Source: Bartonella sp. 220B
GTDB lineage: Bacteria > Pseudomonadota > Alphaproteobacteria > Rhizobiales > Rhizobiaceae
NCBI RefSeq assembly: GCF_026930205.1
Contig: NZ_JANHOI010000011.1
Span: 1 to 51,556 of the forward strand
Reading direction: 5' to 3'
DNA: 51,556 nt
Of the stretch, positions 29,631-38,629 are shown piece by piece (the first letter of the stretch is position 1; every line of letters starts with the position of its first letter). Under the pieces are notes generated by a model that was not told the DNA's origin, did no database searches, and saw only the letters and a program-made list of their open reading frames with translations. Position numbers and translations under genes: made by a program.

Positions 29631-30806
29631 ATGCATAACCAAGCTGTGTTCATCACTGGTATAGGACTTATAAGCTCTCTTGGTGAAGGCGTTAATCATC
29701 ATTGGGATCTCTTGAACAATTCTACAGTTACACCAAATCTTGATTGTACAACTTTCTCACCCTACACTGTTCATAAATTGCCTGAAATTGATTGGAGTTT
29801 ACAAATTCCCAAAAAAAGTGATCAACGGCAAATGGGCACGTGGCAACGCCTTGGTACCTATGCAGCAGGTCTTGCTCTAGATGATGCAGGCATGAAAAAT
29901 AATGAACAATTAACCTCAACAATGGATATGATTGTCGCAGCAAGTGGAGGGGAACGTGATATTGTTGTTGATACAGAAATTCTTTCTAAAGCACGTACAG
30001 CAGCCGATCCTGCTTCTATATTAAATTCGGTCCTTTCGGCAGAACTTCGTCCCACTTTGTTTTTAGCACAACTGTCAAATCTTTTGGCTGGCAATATTTC
30101 AATTGTTCATAAAGTTACCGGCTCTTCTCGCACCTTTATGGGCGAAGAAGGCAGTGGACTTTCTGCACTTCAAATTGCTGCAGCGCGTATTCGATCAGGG
30201 CAAAGTACACATGTATTGGTAGGAGGCTCCTATAATGCACAGGGCTATGATATGTTGTTAGCCTATGAACTTGGAAACCTCTTAACGCAAGGTGGGTGGG
30301 CACCAGTGTGGGAACGTAAAAATTATCTTGGTGGCGGTGTTATAACTGGCTCTGGTGGTGTCTTTCTAGTTCTTGAAAGTGAAGCACATGCAAAAAAACG
30401 TAATGCACGTGCTTATGCTGAAATTAAGCAGATTATCACAGATCAAATAGACAGAACAAAAATCTCACTTCAAGAATCGATTGTATCAATGTTGAAAACA
30501 ATCAAAGCAAAATCTGCTTTAGCTATTTCAGCTGCTTCAGGATTTCATGAGGTGACAGAAGCAGAACAAAACGCTCTTGAAGATTCTGATATTTTTTACC
30601 GTGGAATTACAACATTATTTGGTTATATGCGGGAAGTCCAACTTCCTTTAGCACTTGCACTTGCTGCTCTTTCTATTGAAAAAAAACACTGTTTTCCAGC
30701 ATTAAGTGCTCCTGAAAAGCCTTTTTTAAAAGAAGTACGTGAAGCATTTGTTACAACCATTGGTATAAAAAGAGCTGAAGGTGTGGTCCGCCTAACTGCT
30801 GTTTGA
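29631..30806 (+). CDS. fabF2XL: Ketosynthase-like protein FabF2XL lacking the catalytic triad
   Basis: A 391-residue thiolase-fold protein in the position of fabF2XL in the rhizobial long-chain operon. The fold is visible: VFITGIGLISSLGEGVNHHW at the start, then VLVGGSYNAQGYD and GGVFLVLES. The catalytic residues are gone. The nucleophile region reads GSSRTFMGEEGSGLSAL instead of the usual TAC-containing loop. NAHGT is replaced by SAASGFHE, and the GH of the third motif by LFGYMREVQ. Only two cysteines exist (39 and 354), neither in the active site. It ends where fabF1XL begins. By analogy with type II polyketide systems it may be a chain-length-factor-like partner of FabF1XL; this is inference. 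The start ATG is 9 bases after acpXL. Confidence 0.85.
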   Translation: MHNQAVFITGIGLISSLGEGVNHHWDLLNNSTVTPNLDCTTFSPYTVHKLPEIDWSLQIPKKSDQRQMGTWQRLGTYAAGLALDDAGMKNNEQLTSTMDMIVAASGGERDIVVDTEILSKARTAADPASILNSVLSAELRPTLFLAQLSNLLAGNISIVHKVTGSSRTFMGEEGSGLSALQIAAARIRSGQSTHVLVGGSYNAQGYDMLLAYELGNLLTQGGWAPVWERKNYLGGGVITGSGGVFLVLESEAHAKKRNARAYAEIKQIITDQIDRTKISLQESIVSMLKTIKAKSALAISAASGFHEVTEAEQNALEDSDIFYRGITTLFGYMREVQLPLALALAALSIEKKHCFPALSAPEKPFLKEVREAFVTTIGIKRAEGVVRLTAV

Positions 30807-30820
30807 GGGAGATTGCCATA

Positions 30821-32095
30821 GTGAAATATCATGATCATTTTGGGCGTCCGCTTGTCGCAATCACTGGAGCAGGAGTTGTGACATCACTGGGAAAAGGGAA
30901 AAATGAAAATTGGCAAAAATTAACAAGCGGTGTGAGCGGCATTCATAAAATCACACGCTTTCCTGTTGAAGGATTAAATACACGTATCGCTGGCACCGTT
31001 GATTTTCTTAAAGAAAGCACGCTTGGTGCTTCAGCTCTTTCTGAAAAACTTGCAGATCTGGCAGCAGAAGAAGCTTTAACGCAAGCAGCTCTTGATAAAA
31101 CGAATTTTAATGGACCACTCTTTTTAGCAGCTCCTCCTGTTGAGCTGGAGTGGTCAGCACGTTTTACTCTTGATCAAAAGGAAACATGTATTGGTGAGCC
31201 TTCCTATGCGCGTCTTCTTGAAATCTGCAGCCATAATCTTCACGAAACATTCTTTGAAAGCACACAATTTGGTGCAATTGCAGAAAATCTTCAAAAAAAA
31301 TTCGGGACAAAGGGACTTCCAATTACACTTTCAACCGCTTGCGCATCTGGTGCAACAGCAATTCAATTAGGTGTTGAAGCTATTCGACGAGAAGAAACAA
31401 ATCGTGCACTCACAATTGCTACAGATGGTTCTGTTTCGGCAGAATCTCTCATCCGCTTTTCGTTATTATCTGCTCTTTCAACCCATAATGATCCTGCAGA
31501 AAAAGCAGCCAAACCCTTTAGCCGTGATAGAGATGGTTTTGTTATGGCAGAAGGATCAGGTGCTCTTGTTCTTGAATCTCTTAAAAGCGCATTAGATCGT
31601 AATGCTATAGTTTTAGGAATTTTGGCTGGCTGTGGAGAGACCGCCGATGATTTTCATCGTACGCGTTCAAAGCCCGATGCATCCCCAGCAATTGGATCAG
31701 TCCGCAAAGCCTTAGATGACGCAAAAATAACCATCAATGAAATTGACTACATTAATGCCCATGGAACCTCAACACCTGAAAATGAAAAGATGGAATATCT
31801 CGCATTATCAACAGTCTTCGGTAATATTTTAGAACATATTCCTGTGTCTTCTAATAAATCAATGATTGGACACACATTAACTGCTGCTGGCGCCATTGAG
31901 GCTGTTTTTTCGCTTTTAACTATCCAATCGGGGATACTTCCTCCTACAATCAATTATGATAATCCTGATCCTGCTATACCTTTAGACGTTGTTCCTAACC
32001 ATAGCCGTAAAGCACATGTCAATGCGGTTTTGTCAAACTCATTTGGATTTGGAGGTCAAAATACAAGTCTCGTTATCACTGCATATAAAAGATAA
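30821..32095 (+). CDS. fabF1XL: Beta-ketoacyl-ACP synthase FabF1XL (active KS)
   Basis: A KAS II-type condensing enzyme that would extend acyl chains on AcpXL. All three catalytic residues are present: C174 (TLSTACASGA), H314 (YINAHGTSTP) and H351 (SMIGHTLTAAG), numbered from the GTG at 30821. This start is chosen because GAGGGAG lies nine bases upstream; a TTG at 30803 would overlap the previous gene. The protein is 424 residues. The C-terminal SNSFGFGGQNTSLV is standard. It directly follows the degenerate FabF2XL, consistent with a heterodimer. Confidence 0.95.
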   Translation: MKYHDHFGRPLVAITGAGVVTSLGKGKNENWQKLTSGVSGIHKITRFPVEGLNTRIAGTVDFLKESTLGASALSEKLADLAAEEALTQAALDKTNFNGPLFLAAPPVELEWSARFTLDQKETCIGEPSYARLLEICSHNLHETFFESTQFGAIAENLQKKFGTKGLPITLSTACASGATAIQLGVEAIRREETNRALTIATDGSVSAESLIRFSLLSALSTHNDPAEKAAKPFSRDRDGFVMAEGSGALVLESLKSALDRNAIVLGILAGCGETADDFHRTRSKPDASPAIGSVRKALDDAKITINEIDYINAHGTSTPENEKMEYLALSTVFGNILEHIPVSSNKSMIGHTLTAAGAIEAVFSLLTIQSGILPPTINYDNPDPAIPLDVVPNHSRKAHVNAVLSNSFGFGGQNTSLVITAYKR

Positions 32096-32162
32096 TCCTT
32101 TTAATATTGATCAAACTTTGTAACATTTAACTTAACGGCCATATACATTAAGGGGGATAATA

Positions 32163-33191
32163 ATGCGTGCTCTGCAACTATTAAATGACCGCCAACTTAA
32201 AATCACTGATATTGCCACACCACCACCACCTAACCCCGATGAAGTAACGGTACGTATAAAAGCCGTCGCTCTCAATCATATTGATGTATGGGGCTGGCGT
32301 GGTATGGCCTTTGCTAAAAGAAAAATGCCACTCATCATTGGCGCAGAAGCTTCCGGTGAAGTTACGCAACTAGGGAGTCATGTTAAAAATTTACACCTCG
32401 GACAAATTGTTTCCATTTACGGTGCACAAACCTGTGGAATATGCCAAGCTTGTCGTGAAGGGTGCGATAATCTCTGCAGTCAAGTAAAAGGCGTCTACGG
32501 TTTTCATCTTGATGGATTTGCCTGTGAACTTGTCAATTTACCAGCACGTCTTTTGGTCCCTGCTCCACCAGAATGTGATGAACTGCAAGCAGCTGTTGCT
32601 CCCATTACTTTCGGCACTGTAGAACATATGCTTTTTGATAATGCAAAACTACAAGCAAGAGAAACAATACTGATACAGGCAGGTGGTTCTGGTATCGGTT
32701 CAGCAGCCATTCAACTTGCAAAACACATGGGGTGCACAGTTATTACAACTGTAGGTTCAGATGAAAAAATTGCAAAAGCACAATCTCTTGGGGCAGATCA
32801 TGTTATTAATTACCGCAAAGATCGATTTGAAGGCGTTGTCCGCAAATTAACGCAAAAAAAAGGTGTTGATGTTGTCTTTGAGCACGTAGGAGCCGACACA
32901 TGGAGCGGTTCTCTGTTGTGTATGAAACGAGGAGCACGCTTAGTAACTTGTGGTTCAACTTCTGGAGTGACAGCACCATTAAATCTTATGCAGTTATTTC
33001 AACAACAACTTAAGATATTTGGTTCATTTGGTTGTCGTATAGAAAATATGCAAAACGCCATGCGGAAAATGGCAAAAGGTTTTGTTCATCCTGTCATTGA
33101 TACAATTGTTGAATTTGATGAAATTGATACAGCTTTAAAACGCATGGAAAGCCGTGATATTTTCGGTAAAATTATTCTTAAAATCGATTAA
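32163..33191 (+). CDS. adh2XL: Zinc-type alcohol dehydrogenase family protein (adh2XL of the AcpXL operon)
   Basis: A 342-residue medium-chain dehydrogenase/reductase. The cofactor-binding loop is QAGGSGIGSAAIQLAK, and a structural-zinc cysteine cluster is at 91-105 (CGICQACREGCDNLC). The catalytic-zinc cysteine usual near residue 38 is absent; the segment reads ALNHIDVWGWRG. The gene occupies the slot of adh2XL/fabHXL between fabF1XL and lpxXL. It may act on an acyl intermediate, for example reduction at an enoyl or keto step, but its role is not established. AAGGGGG lies upstream of the ATG. It stops three bases before lpxXL. Confidence 0.85.
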   Translation: MRALQLLNDRQLKITDIATPPPPNPDEVTVRIKAVALNHIDVWGWRGMAFAKRKMPLIIGAEASGEVTQLGSHVKNLHLGQIVSIYGAQTCGICQACREGCDNLCSQVKGVYGFHLDGFACELVNLPARLLVPAPPECDELQAAVAPITFGTVEHMLFDNAKLQARETILIQAGGSGIGSAAIQLAKHMGCTVITTVGSDEKIAKAQSLGADHVINYRKDRFEGVVRKLTQKKGVDVVFEHVGADTWSGSLLCMKRGARLVTCGSTSGVTAPLNLMQLFQQQLKIFGSFGCRIENMQNAMRKMAKGFVHPVIDTIVEFDEIDTALKRMESRDIFGKIILKID

Positions 33192-33194
33192 TTT

Positions 33195-34127
33195 ATGATG
33201 AAGTTTTATATTAAAATTTTTATGTATCATATTAAAATTATAGCAAAAAAATTATTTTATTTGTTATGGGGATATTTTCTCATTGGTTCATTATTTATTT
33301 TAAAATATTTTCCTACCAACATTGGATTTTCTTTCTTTTCTTGGTTAGCAAAGACATTTGGTCCTCTTATCCATCGTCATCAAATCGCGCTTGCAAACCT
33401 TAAAGCTGCGTATCCAGAAAAAACAGAAGAAGAGCTGCATGCAATTGCAATAGAAATGTGGGAAAATATAGGGCTATTCCTAGCCGAATATATTTTTCTT
33501 GATAAAATTTTTGATTTTGATCCTCATGCGGACCAACCAGGTCTTATTGAAGTTAAAGGCGCTGAGATATTTCAGCGACTAAAAAATGAAAAAAAACCGC
33601 ATATTTTTTTCACAGCGCATACCGGAAATTTCGAACTTCTTCCTATATGCGCACAAAGTTTTGGCCTGAATGTTACAGTGCTTTTTCGGCCTCCCAATAA
33701 TCCCTATATAGCAAAACGAGTCCTTAAAGCCAGACAAACTTCTATGGGGCATCTCGTGCCATCTAAAGCTGGGGCAGCTTGGGCACTAGCAGCCAAGCTA
33801 GCAGAAGGTGAAAATGTTGGCATGCTCGTTGATCAAAAGTTTCGTCGAGGTGTTTTAGGAACATTTTTCAACAGATCACTTAAAACAAATCCCTTAATTA
33901 TAAAACTCGCGCGACAATATAATTGTGATATCTATCCAGCACGCTGTATCCGGCTAGCTGGAAGGCGTCATCGTTTAGAGTTGTATGAATCTATAAAACT
34001 TCCACTTGATGAAAAAAATGAGATTGATATAGCTGCTTCCACGCAAAAATTAAATGATATTGTCGAAAGTTGGGTACGTGAATATCCCGGACAATGGACG
34101 TGGTTACACAGACGTTGGGATAATTGA
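33195..34127 (+). CDS. lpxXL: Lipid A very-long-chain acyltransferase LpxXL
   Basis: A 310-residue inner-membrane acyltransferase of the LpxL/HtrB family, expected to transfer the 27-hydroxy C28 chain from AcpXL to lipid A. An N-terminal membrane segment (about 15-38) precedes the catalytic H-x4-E motif at H142 to E147 (AHTGNFELL). GMLVDQKFRRGV and the C-terminal PGQWTWLHRRWDN are family features. It begins three bases after the dehydrogenase gene and closes the acpXL operon. mazG follows after 32 bases and may be read on the same transcript. Confidence 0.93.
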   Translation: MMKFYIKIFMYHIKIIAKKLFYLLWGYFLIGSLFILKYFPTNIGFSFFSWLAKTFGPLIHRHQIALANLKAAYPEKTEEELHAIAIEMWENIGLFLAEYIFLDKIFDFDPHADQPGLIEVKGAEIFQRLKNEKKPHIFFTAHTGNFELLPICAQSFGLNVTVLFRPPNNPYIAKRVLKARQTSMGHLVPSKAGAAWALAAKLAEGENVGMLVDQKFRRGVLGTFFNRSLKTNPLIIKLARQYNCDIYPARCIRLAGRRHRLELYESIKLPLDEKNEIDIAASTQKLNDIVESWVREYPGQWTWLHRRWDN

Positions 34128-34159
34128 CATATTCATAACATTTATTAGGAAAGGCATAA

Positions 34160-34981
34160 ATGAACGCGTCAAAAGAGATCAATGATCTTATCGCAATCGT
34201 TTCAGCATTACGAAACCGTGAGAGCGGATGTGTTTGGAATATAAAACAAACCTTTGAATCTCTCATACCCTATATGCTTGAAGAAGTTTACGAAGTTATC
34301 GATGCCATTGAACGAAAAAACTGGACAGATATTTGCGACGAACTCGGTGATCTTCTTTTACAAATCGTCTATCATGCTACAATTGCGCAAGAAGAAGGTC
34401 GTTTTTCTTTTGAGGATGTTGTTCACGCAATTACCGCAAAAATGATTCGCCGCCATCCTCATGTTTTTGGAAATACAGAGCAAAAAAAACGTGGCTTTGT
34501 AGCAGAAGAATGGGAAAATATCAAAAAAAGAGAACAAGCTGAACAGAGAAACTGGTGCAAAGAAGCAAGCTTAACAAATAATCCCACAACAAGCATTCTT
34601 GCAAAAGTAAAAAAAATCCAGCCAGCAGAACAAGAAGCACTCGCTTTACAAAAAACAGCAGCTAAAGTGGGGTTTGATTGGCATAAAAATCATGAATTTT
34701 TTGCAAAAATTGAAGAAGAATTCAATGAACTCACAGAAGCCATTAAAGATCATAAAACGTCAGATATAGAAGCAGAGTTCGGTGACCTTTATTTTACCTT
34801 GCTTAACCTTGCACGCCACTTGAATATTGATGCACAAAAAGCATTAAAAAAAACAAACACAAAATTTCGAAATCGTTTTACCTATATTGAAGAAAGTCTC
34901 TCCACTCAATCTAAAACACTAGCTGATATATCTTTAGAGGAAATGGAAGCTCTTTGGAATCAAGCAAAAAGTGAGAAATAG
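34160..34981 (+). CDS. mazG: Nucleoside triphosphate pyrophosphohydrolase MazG
   Basis: MazG hydrolyses NTPs and dNTPs to monophosphates, clearing aberrant nucleotides. The 273-residue protein carries two MazG domains. The first has CVWNIKQTFESLIPYMLEE with EEVYEV and the metal-binding CDELGDLLLQIV. The second, from about residue 165, has VGFDWHKNHEFFAKIEEEF and EAEFGDLYFTLLNLARHL. The E-x-x-E and E-x-x-D metal-binding residues are preserved in both. ATG is preceded by AGGAAAGG. It lies downstream of lpxXL and convergent with the iscA-like gene. Confidence 0.95.
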   Translation: MNASKEINDLIAIVSALRNRESGCVWNIKQTFESLIPYMLEEVYEVIDAIERKNWTDICDELGDLLLQIVYHATIAQEEGRFSFEDVVHAITAKMIRRHPHVFGNTEQKKRGFVAEEWENIKKREQAEQRNWCKEASLTNNPTTSILAKVKKIQPAEQEALALQKTAAKVGFDWHKNHEFFAKIEEEFNELTEAIKDHKTSDIEAEFGDLYFTLLNLARHLNIDAQKALKKTNTKFRNRFTYIEESLSTQSKTLADISLEEMEALWNQAKSEK

Positions 34982-35053
34982 GAAAAACATCAGATTTCAC
35001 TAACCACCAAAATCAAGAAATCATCAAATTATCCAATAGAAATCCTATTAAGC

Positions 35054-35431
35054 TCAACTGGCTTTATCTGTTTTATTTGACTGATTTTGTGAGGCAGGAC
35101 GGAGTTCTACCGATTCACCACATCCACATGCTGAAACTTGATTAGGATTTTTAAAGACAAAACCGGAATGAAGCGTCGTTACTTCGTAATCTACCTCAGT
35201 CCCTAACAAAAATAATATTGCATCATGCGCTATAAAAACACGCGCGCCATTAACTTCAACAACATCTGCATCCACCCCCTCTTCCTTTACAAGAGTAATT
35301 GTATATTCCATCCCCGCACACCCGCCTTTTTTAATACCAATAAGAATGCCATGTGCGCCTTTCGCATCCATAATCGCCTTAACACGATTTACTGCAGATT
35401 CTGTCAAATTTATTACCGAAAAACGGCTCAT
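35054..35431 (-). CDS. A-type iron-sulfur carrier (IscA/SufA/ErpA family)
   Basis: A 125-residue HesB/IscA-family protein that delivers Fe-S clusters to apoproteins. The three invariant cysteines are C38 (KGGCAGMEY), C102 and C104 (ACGCGES). FVFKNPNQVSACGCG is the family signature. The C-terminal tail after GES is longer than usual and polar. The ATG at 35431 follows directly after a GTG codon. No other suf or isc genes adjoin it. It is convergent with mazG and has a long upstream region with a possible operator. Confidence 0.9.
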   Translation of the reverse strand: MSRFSVINLTESAVNRVKAIMDAKGAHGILIGIKKGGCAGMEYTITLVKEEGVDADVVEVNGARVFIAHDAILFLLGTEVDYEVTTLHSGFVFKNPNQVSACGCGESVELRPASQNQSNKTDKAS

Positions 35432-35995
35432 CACTTACTCTTTTCTTACTCAACAAACATTTCGAAATGTGTTTTATTTATGATATTTTATCTGGTAACT
35501 TAAAAATAAAACAACAAAATATAAATTAAAATGTTTTGATCTTTTCTTATCGAGATCAAATCCTCATATCCAATGACTTTAATTTATCACTGTCAATCTT
35601 AAAAGTCCTCTTTCATTGTCCTTGTGACATTATGCAAAAAAGCATTTTTACAAAAATCATAAATAAAGCAACTACGAATGCACAAAATGCATGTGGCATT
35701 CTTATTCTGTAAAAAAAAAGAAAACATAAACAAACTTAGCAACACAAAGCTCTCACTTCGCACTTTACAATCTGTATAAAATAATTAAATAAACATATGC
35801 ACAGAACTAACTATAAAATCAACGAAACCAAGAGCTCAACAATCTTAATTATCTCTCACTAAATAAAGAAACATTGGAGCGAGAAGTTCTTTATTCCTTA
35901 AGTTTTCTTTAAAAGTGCAAAAGCATTTTAAATTTTATTCGCTTTATTTTTCTCTTGCCTTTAAAGAAACAGTCGTTTAGTCGTTCTATACAATT
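35432..35995. other. 564-base AT-rich gap between the iscA-like gene and tRNA-Pro
   Basis: No supported open frame. It contains an 8-bp dyad at 35535-35560 (separate entry) and otherwise low-complexity AT-rich DNA. The tRNA-Pro promoter should be at the right end; no clear hexamer pair was assigned. Confidence 0.4.
35535..35560. promoter_or_regulatory. Dyad upstream of the iscA-like gene (possible operator)
   Basis: TTTGATCT (35535-35542) and AGATCAAA (35553-35560) form a perfect 8-bp inverted repeat with a 10-base centre. It lies about 105 bases upstream of the A-type carrier gene. The spacing fits a dimeric regulator site, and iron-responsive control would be plausible for such a gene. No known consensus was matched. 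Confidence 0.25.
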
Positions 35996-36072
<77 letters not shown>

Positions 36073-36341
36073 TTTTTCCCAGAAAAAATATCAGCAAACA
36101 CAAAATGTGTGCAGTTTGCCACCAAGTTTTGTATAATTTGACAGCAGGTTTTGTACCAATTTATTTTTTTCAAAGGGTTTTTAAGGGGGGCTTAAAGAGT
36201 CTTCAAAGACCTTTCAAAAGTCATTTAAAGCTCCGTTTTAATGAATCTTTTTTCTTTTCTAAAGATCGCAATTTGAAATGATCAGCTCCTTACCGGAAAT
36301 CGCATTATTTGAACCACATGTATAAAATGTATTCACTTCTT

Positions 36342-37116
36342 TTAGTTTAAATTGGCTAAAAGTTTTTGGTCTTCAGGCACATCATTGAGAGACAGAACAA
36401 ACTTTCCTTGTAATTGTGCATGCAGTGTGGACATTATCTGATAATTCTCTCGCTTAAACAAATCCTCCCCATAAGTATCCCCAACACCCCAATAAGGCGG
36501 ATCGAGGTAAAACAAAGTCTTTGGCCTATCATAACGCAGAATAAAATCAGATCAATCTAAATATTCAATTGTAACATTGGATAATCGGCGATAAATAAGC
36601 TCTAATAATAATTCAAGTTTGAAAAGATTAAACTGTGTACTACGATTAGGATCGACTCTAAATGTACGTTTGTCCACCTGACCACTAAAATTGAACCGCT
36701 GCAAATATCAAAATCGCAAAGCCTGCTTTAAATCCATGAGAGTGTTTGGGTCTTGCATGCCCAAGCGTTGAAACTCTTCACGGCTGGTGATTTGGAACTT
36801 CAACAAATCCATAAAAGGATGATAATGGCGTTGCAAAACCCGAAAAAAATTCACCACATCACCTGAACGATCATTGTAATTTCAGTGGATGGGATCAATT
36901 TTCTTCTAAAAAATATTCCCCCATACTAACAAAAAGTTCAGCATAAATGCTATGAGGAATGTCTTCTATGATTTTGATAATGGTTTTTGCCAACTTGATT
37001 TTGCCACCAACATAAGCAACAGCTGGTGCGATGGGATCAACTGATTTTAATGTTTCCTTGTAAAGTATATCCATAGTTTTTAAACACTCTTTCATCACTA
37101 TTAACCATCTTCTCAT
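36342..37116 (-). pseudogene. Decayed phage DNA adenine methyltransferase (D12/Dam class)
   Basis: The N-terminal piece (about 36895-37116) reads VDPIAPAVAYVGGKIKLAKT with the AdoMet motif area YVGGK and a PFVGMG-like LFVSMG. The remainder in a shifted frame contains NDRSGDVVNFFRVLQRHY and the catalytic DPPYWGVGDTYG. Two frameshifts lie near 36870-36910, the second fitting loss of one T in the IYNDR region. Two in-frame TGA codons follow, in RF*YLQRF near 36710 and LD*SDF near 36550. It ends in a natural TAA. Such methylases occur in Bartonella prophages and mark DNA against restriction. The gene is certainly broken. Confidence 0.85.
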
Positions 37117-37156
37117 TGCTTCAAGTGATAAGAAGTGGCTGCGATGTTAAGTTGTG

Positions 37157-38203
37157 TTACATCAGATGGGTGTGTCTCAAACTTGTCCCGTTGGTTGGGC
37201 AACCAGCCCAGCCTCTATGTTGGTTTCCCTTCTCTGGTGCTTCTAGAGTGATTTCTGTGGTGTATCCGCTTTGTTTCTCATAGCGATGGGTGACGGTTTT
37301 GGCTTTCCATGGTCCATTGATTTCACTACGGAACCCTTGCAACAGCAGCGGTTGATCCGCCATGATTTCGGGACGCCCTTCAAGGGACAAAGAACCACTG
37401 CCCACAGCACGACACAGCCGGTCTGATTCTGAAGCGGCAGCAACTAATGCCTCTTCCCTGCTGGTGTAGCAACAACGCAAACGACGCACGGGACCTTGGA
37501 GATTTGTGCGATGTTTGATAGACAGCTGTTTTCCTTGCGAACGATCAAAATAACAGGCTTCAATGATCTCATATTGGGTGCGTGGCTCGAAGGTAAATTC
37601 CCAACTGGAACAATTATGCTTATGAATCTCGAGGACCGGTAAATTGTTTCCGCTTAAAAACAAAAACTTATTGTCTTTGATTAAAAAACGTGCCTGCATG
37701 CGCTCCGCAAGGCGGGTTAAAAAATCAATCGTAGATTGATCAGTGCGCACCACATAGAGCAAAGTTTTGTGCGTGAATTCTGGACTGATCTTTGCTTGAT
37801 AACCATGGCGTTTAGCGAGGGTTTCAACAATCTCGCCAACGGTTTTGTGATCAAAATGTTCACTTATTTGTTCTTTGAGTTCTTTACGCATCGAGGCGCT
37901 TTTGCCACAAAGGCGCAAGATCTCACCATCACTGCCCCCACAACTCACAACCGATTCGACAACAAAACACCCCATAAAAGCACTGATGCTATTCTTATAG
38001 CCAAAGATCACCTGCAGCGCACTGCCCGTTTGTGGAACCTCTAAATCATTGTCCCTATCATCAAATTCTGCTTCAAATCTATCGGCTTCATTGCCGGCAT
38101 GGTCGGTGATGGTCGCATTTAAAAGACGCTGGTAAAAAACCTCATGCACGGGTTTGTCTTCCACCTTGACCACAATAAAAGGATATGTGCGCATTAATCC
38201 CAT
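37157..38203 (-). CDS. Phage tail protein D (P2 gpD-like late control protein)
   Basis: A 348-residue protein of the P2 gpD family, a baseplate-hub/spike-adaptor component of contractile phage tails. Recognisable segments are the N-terminal ATITDHAGNEADRFEAEFDD, the VGEIVETLAKRHGY region, STIDFLTRLAERMQARFLI, and the C-terminal LLQGFRSEINGPWKAKTVTH with YTTEITLE. The frame is intact and of near-normal length, unlike its neighbours. It overlaps the end of the gpX gene by 10 bases, as in P2-like tail operons. ATG at 38203 and another three codons later are both possible starts. Whether it is still expressed is unknown, since the rest of the phage is missing. Confidence 0.88.
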   Translation of the reverse strand: MGLMRTYPFIVVKVEDKPVHEVFYQRLLNATITDHAGNEADRFEAEFDDRDNDLEVPQTGSALQVIFGYKNSISAFMGCFVVESVVSCGGSDGEILRLCGKSASMRKELKEQISEHFDHKTVGEIVETLAKRHGYQAKISPEFTHKTLLYVVRTDQSTIDFLTRLAERMQARFLIKDNKFLFLSGNNLPVLEIHKHNCSSWEFTFEPRTQYEIIEACYFDRSQGKQLSIKHRTNLQGPVRRLRCCYTSREEALVAAASESDRLCRAVGSGSLSLEGRPEIMADQPLLLQGFRSEINGPWKAKTVTHRYEKQSGYTTEITLEAPEKGNQHRGWAGCPTNGTSLRHTHLM

Positions 38204-38448
38204 AACCGCTTCACCATGCTTTGGGGATTAGACAACACAAATTCAGGCAAAGTAACCTTTAAACCGCGTGGTAAAAGCACACCATATTTGGCAATCTCTG
38301 GATTGGCTCTCAAAGTGGCTTCGAGATAGCCTTTTAATGCTCCAACTTGCGCACGGTCCTTTAATACAGCCATGGCATGTTGATAACAAATGAGATCGAG
38401 ACTCATATCTTCTAGCTCTACAACAATATGCTTTTCTGGTAGCTCCAT
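38194..38448 (-). CDS. Phage tail protein X (P2 gpX-like, LysM-type)
   Basis: An 84-residue small tail protein. The start with MSLDLICYQH after a short lead resembles the D-x-L-D-x-I-C opening of gpX, and LRANPEIAKYGVLLPRGLKVTLPE is the typical LysM-like end. A longer frame reaches 38574, but its first part is out-of-frame gpU sequence; the ATG at 38448 is the better start. It overlaps gpD by 10 bases and follows the gpU remnant by 25 bases. The central YQHAMAVLKDRAQVGALKG is unusual, so partial decay cannot be excluded. Confidence 0.65.
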   Translation of the reverse strand: MELPEKHIVVELEDMSLDLICYQHAMAVLKDRAQVGALKGYLEATLRANPEIAKYGVLLPRGLKVTLPEFVLSNPQSMVKRLWD

Positions 38449-38473
38449 GGGAATTGTTTCTCTTGATATGGAC

Positions 38474-38629
38474 TCACCTGATATTGTCCTTGAGGTTTTC
38501 CCCATCGAAAAACGGCAACAAACTGATGGAATAGCGGATGCGCTGCGATTGACCAGAGCGACTGATATAATCATGGTCTTTCGTGAGAGTGGTGATCACC
38601 ACGGGACCATGGAGAATGGCAACTATAGC
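38474..38629 (-). pseudogene. C-terminal remnant of phage tail protein U (gpU)
   Basis: About 51 codons in the minus strand end with TGA at 38474-38476. They read HGPVVITTL and then DYISRSGQSQRIRYSISLLP, the conserved C-terminus of P2 gpU-like tail proteins. The upstream part is lost: a TGA lies in frame at 38630-38632, and beyond it only short unconnected pieces remain. The order gpU-gpX-gpD matches P2-like tail clusters. Confidence 0.7.

Noticed and set aside
36342..37116. Idea that the in-frame TGA codons in the methyltransferase are recoded (selenocysteine or tryptophan)
   Set aside because: Frameshifts in the same gene show ordinary decay, and no SECIS-like element or altered code is suggested by intact genes, which use TGA as stop.
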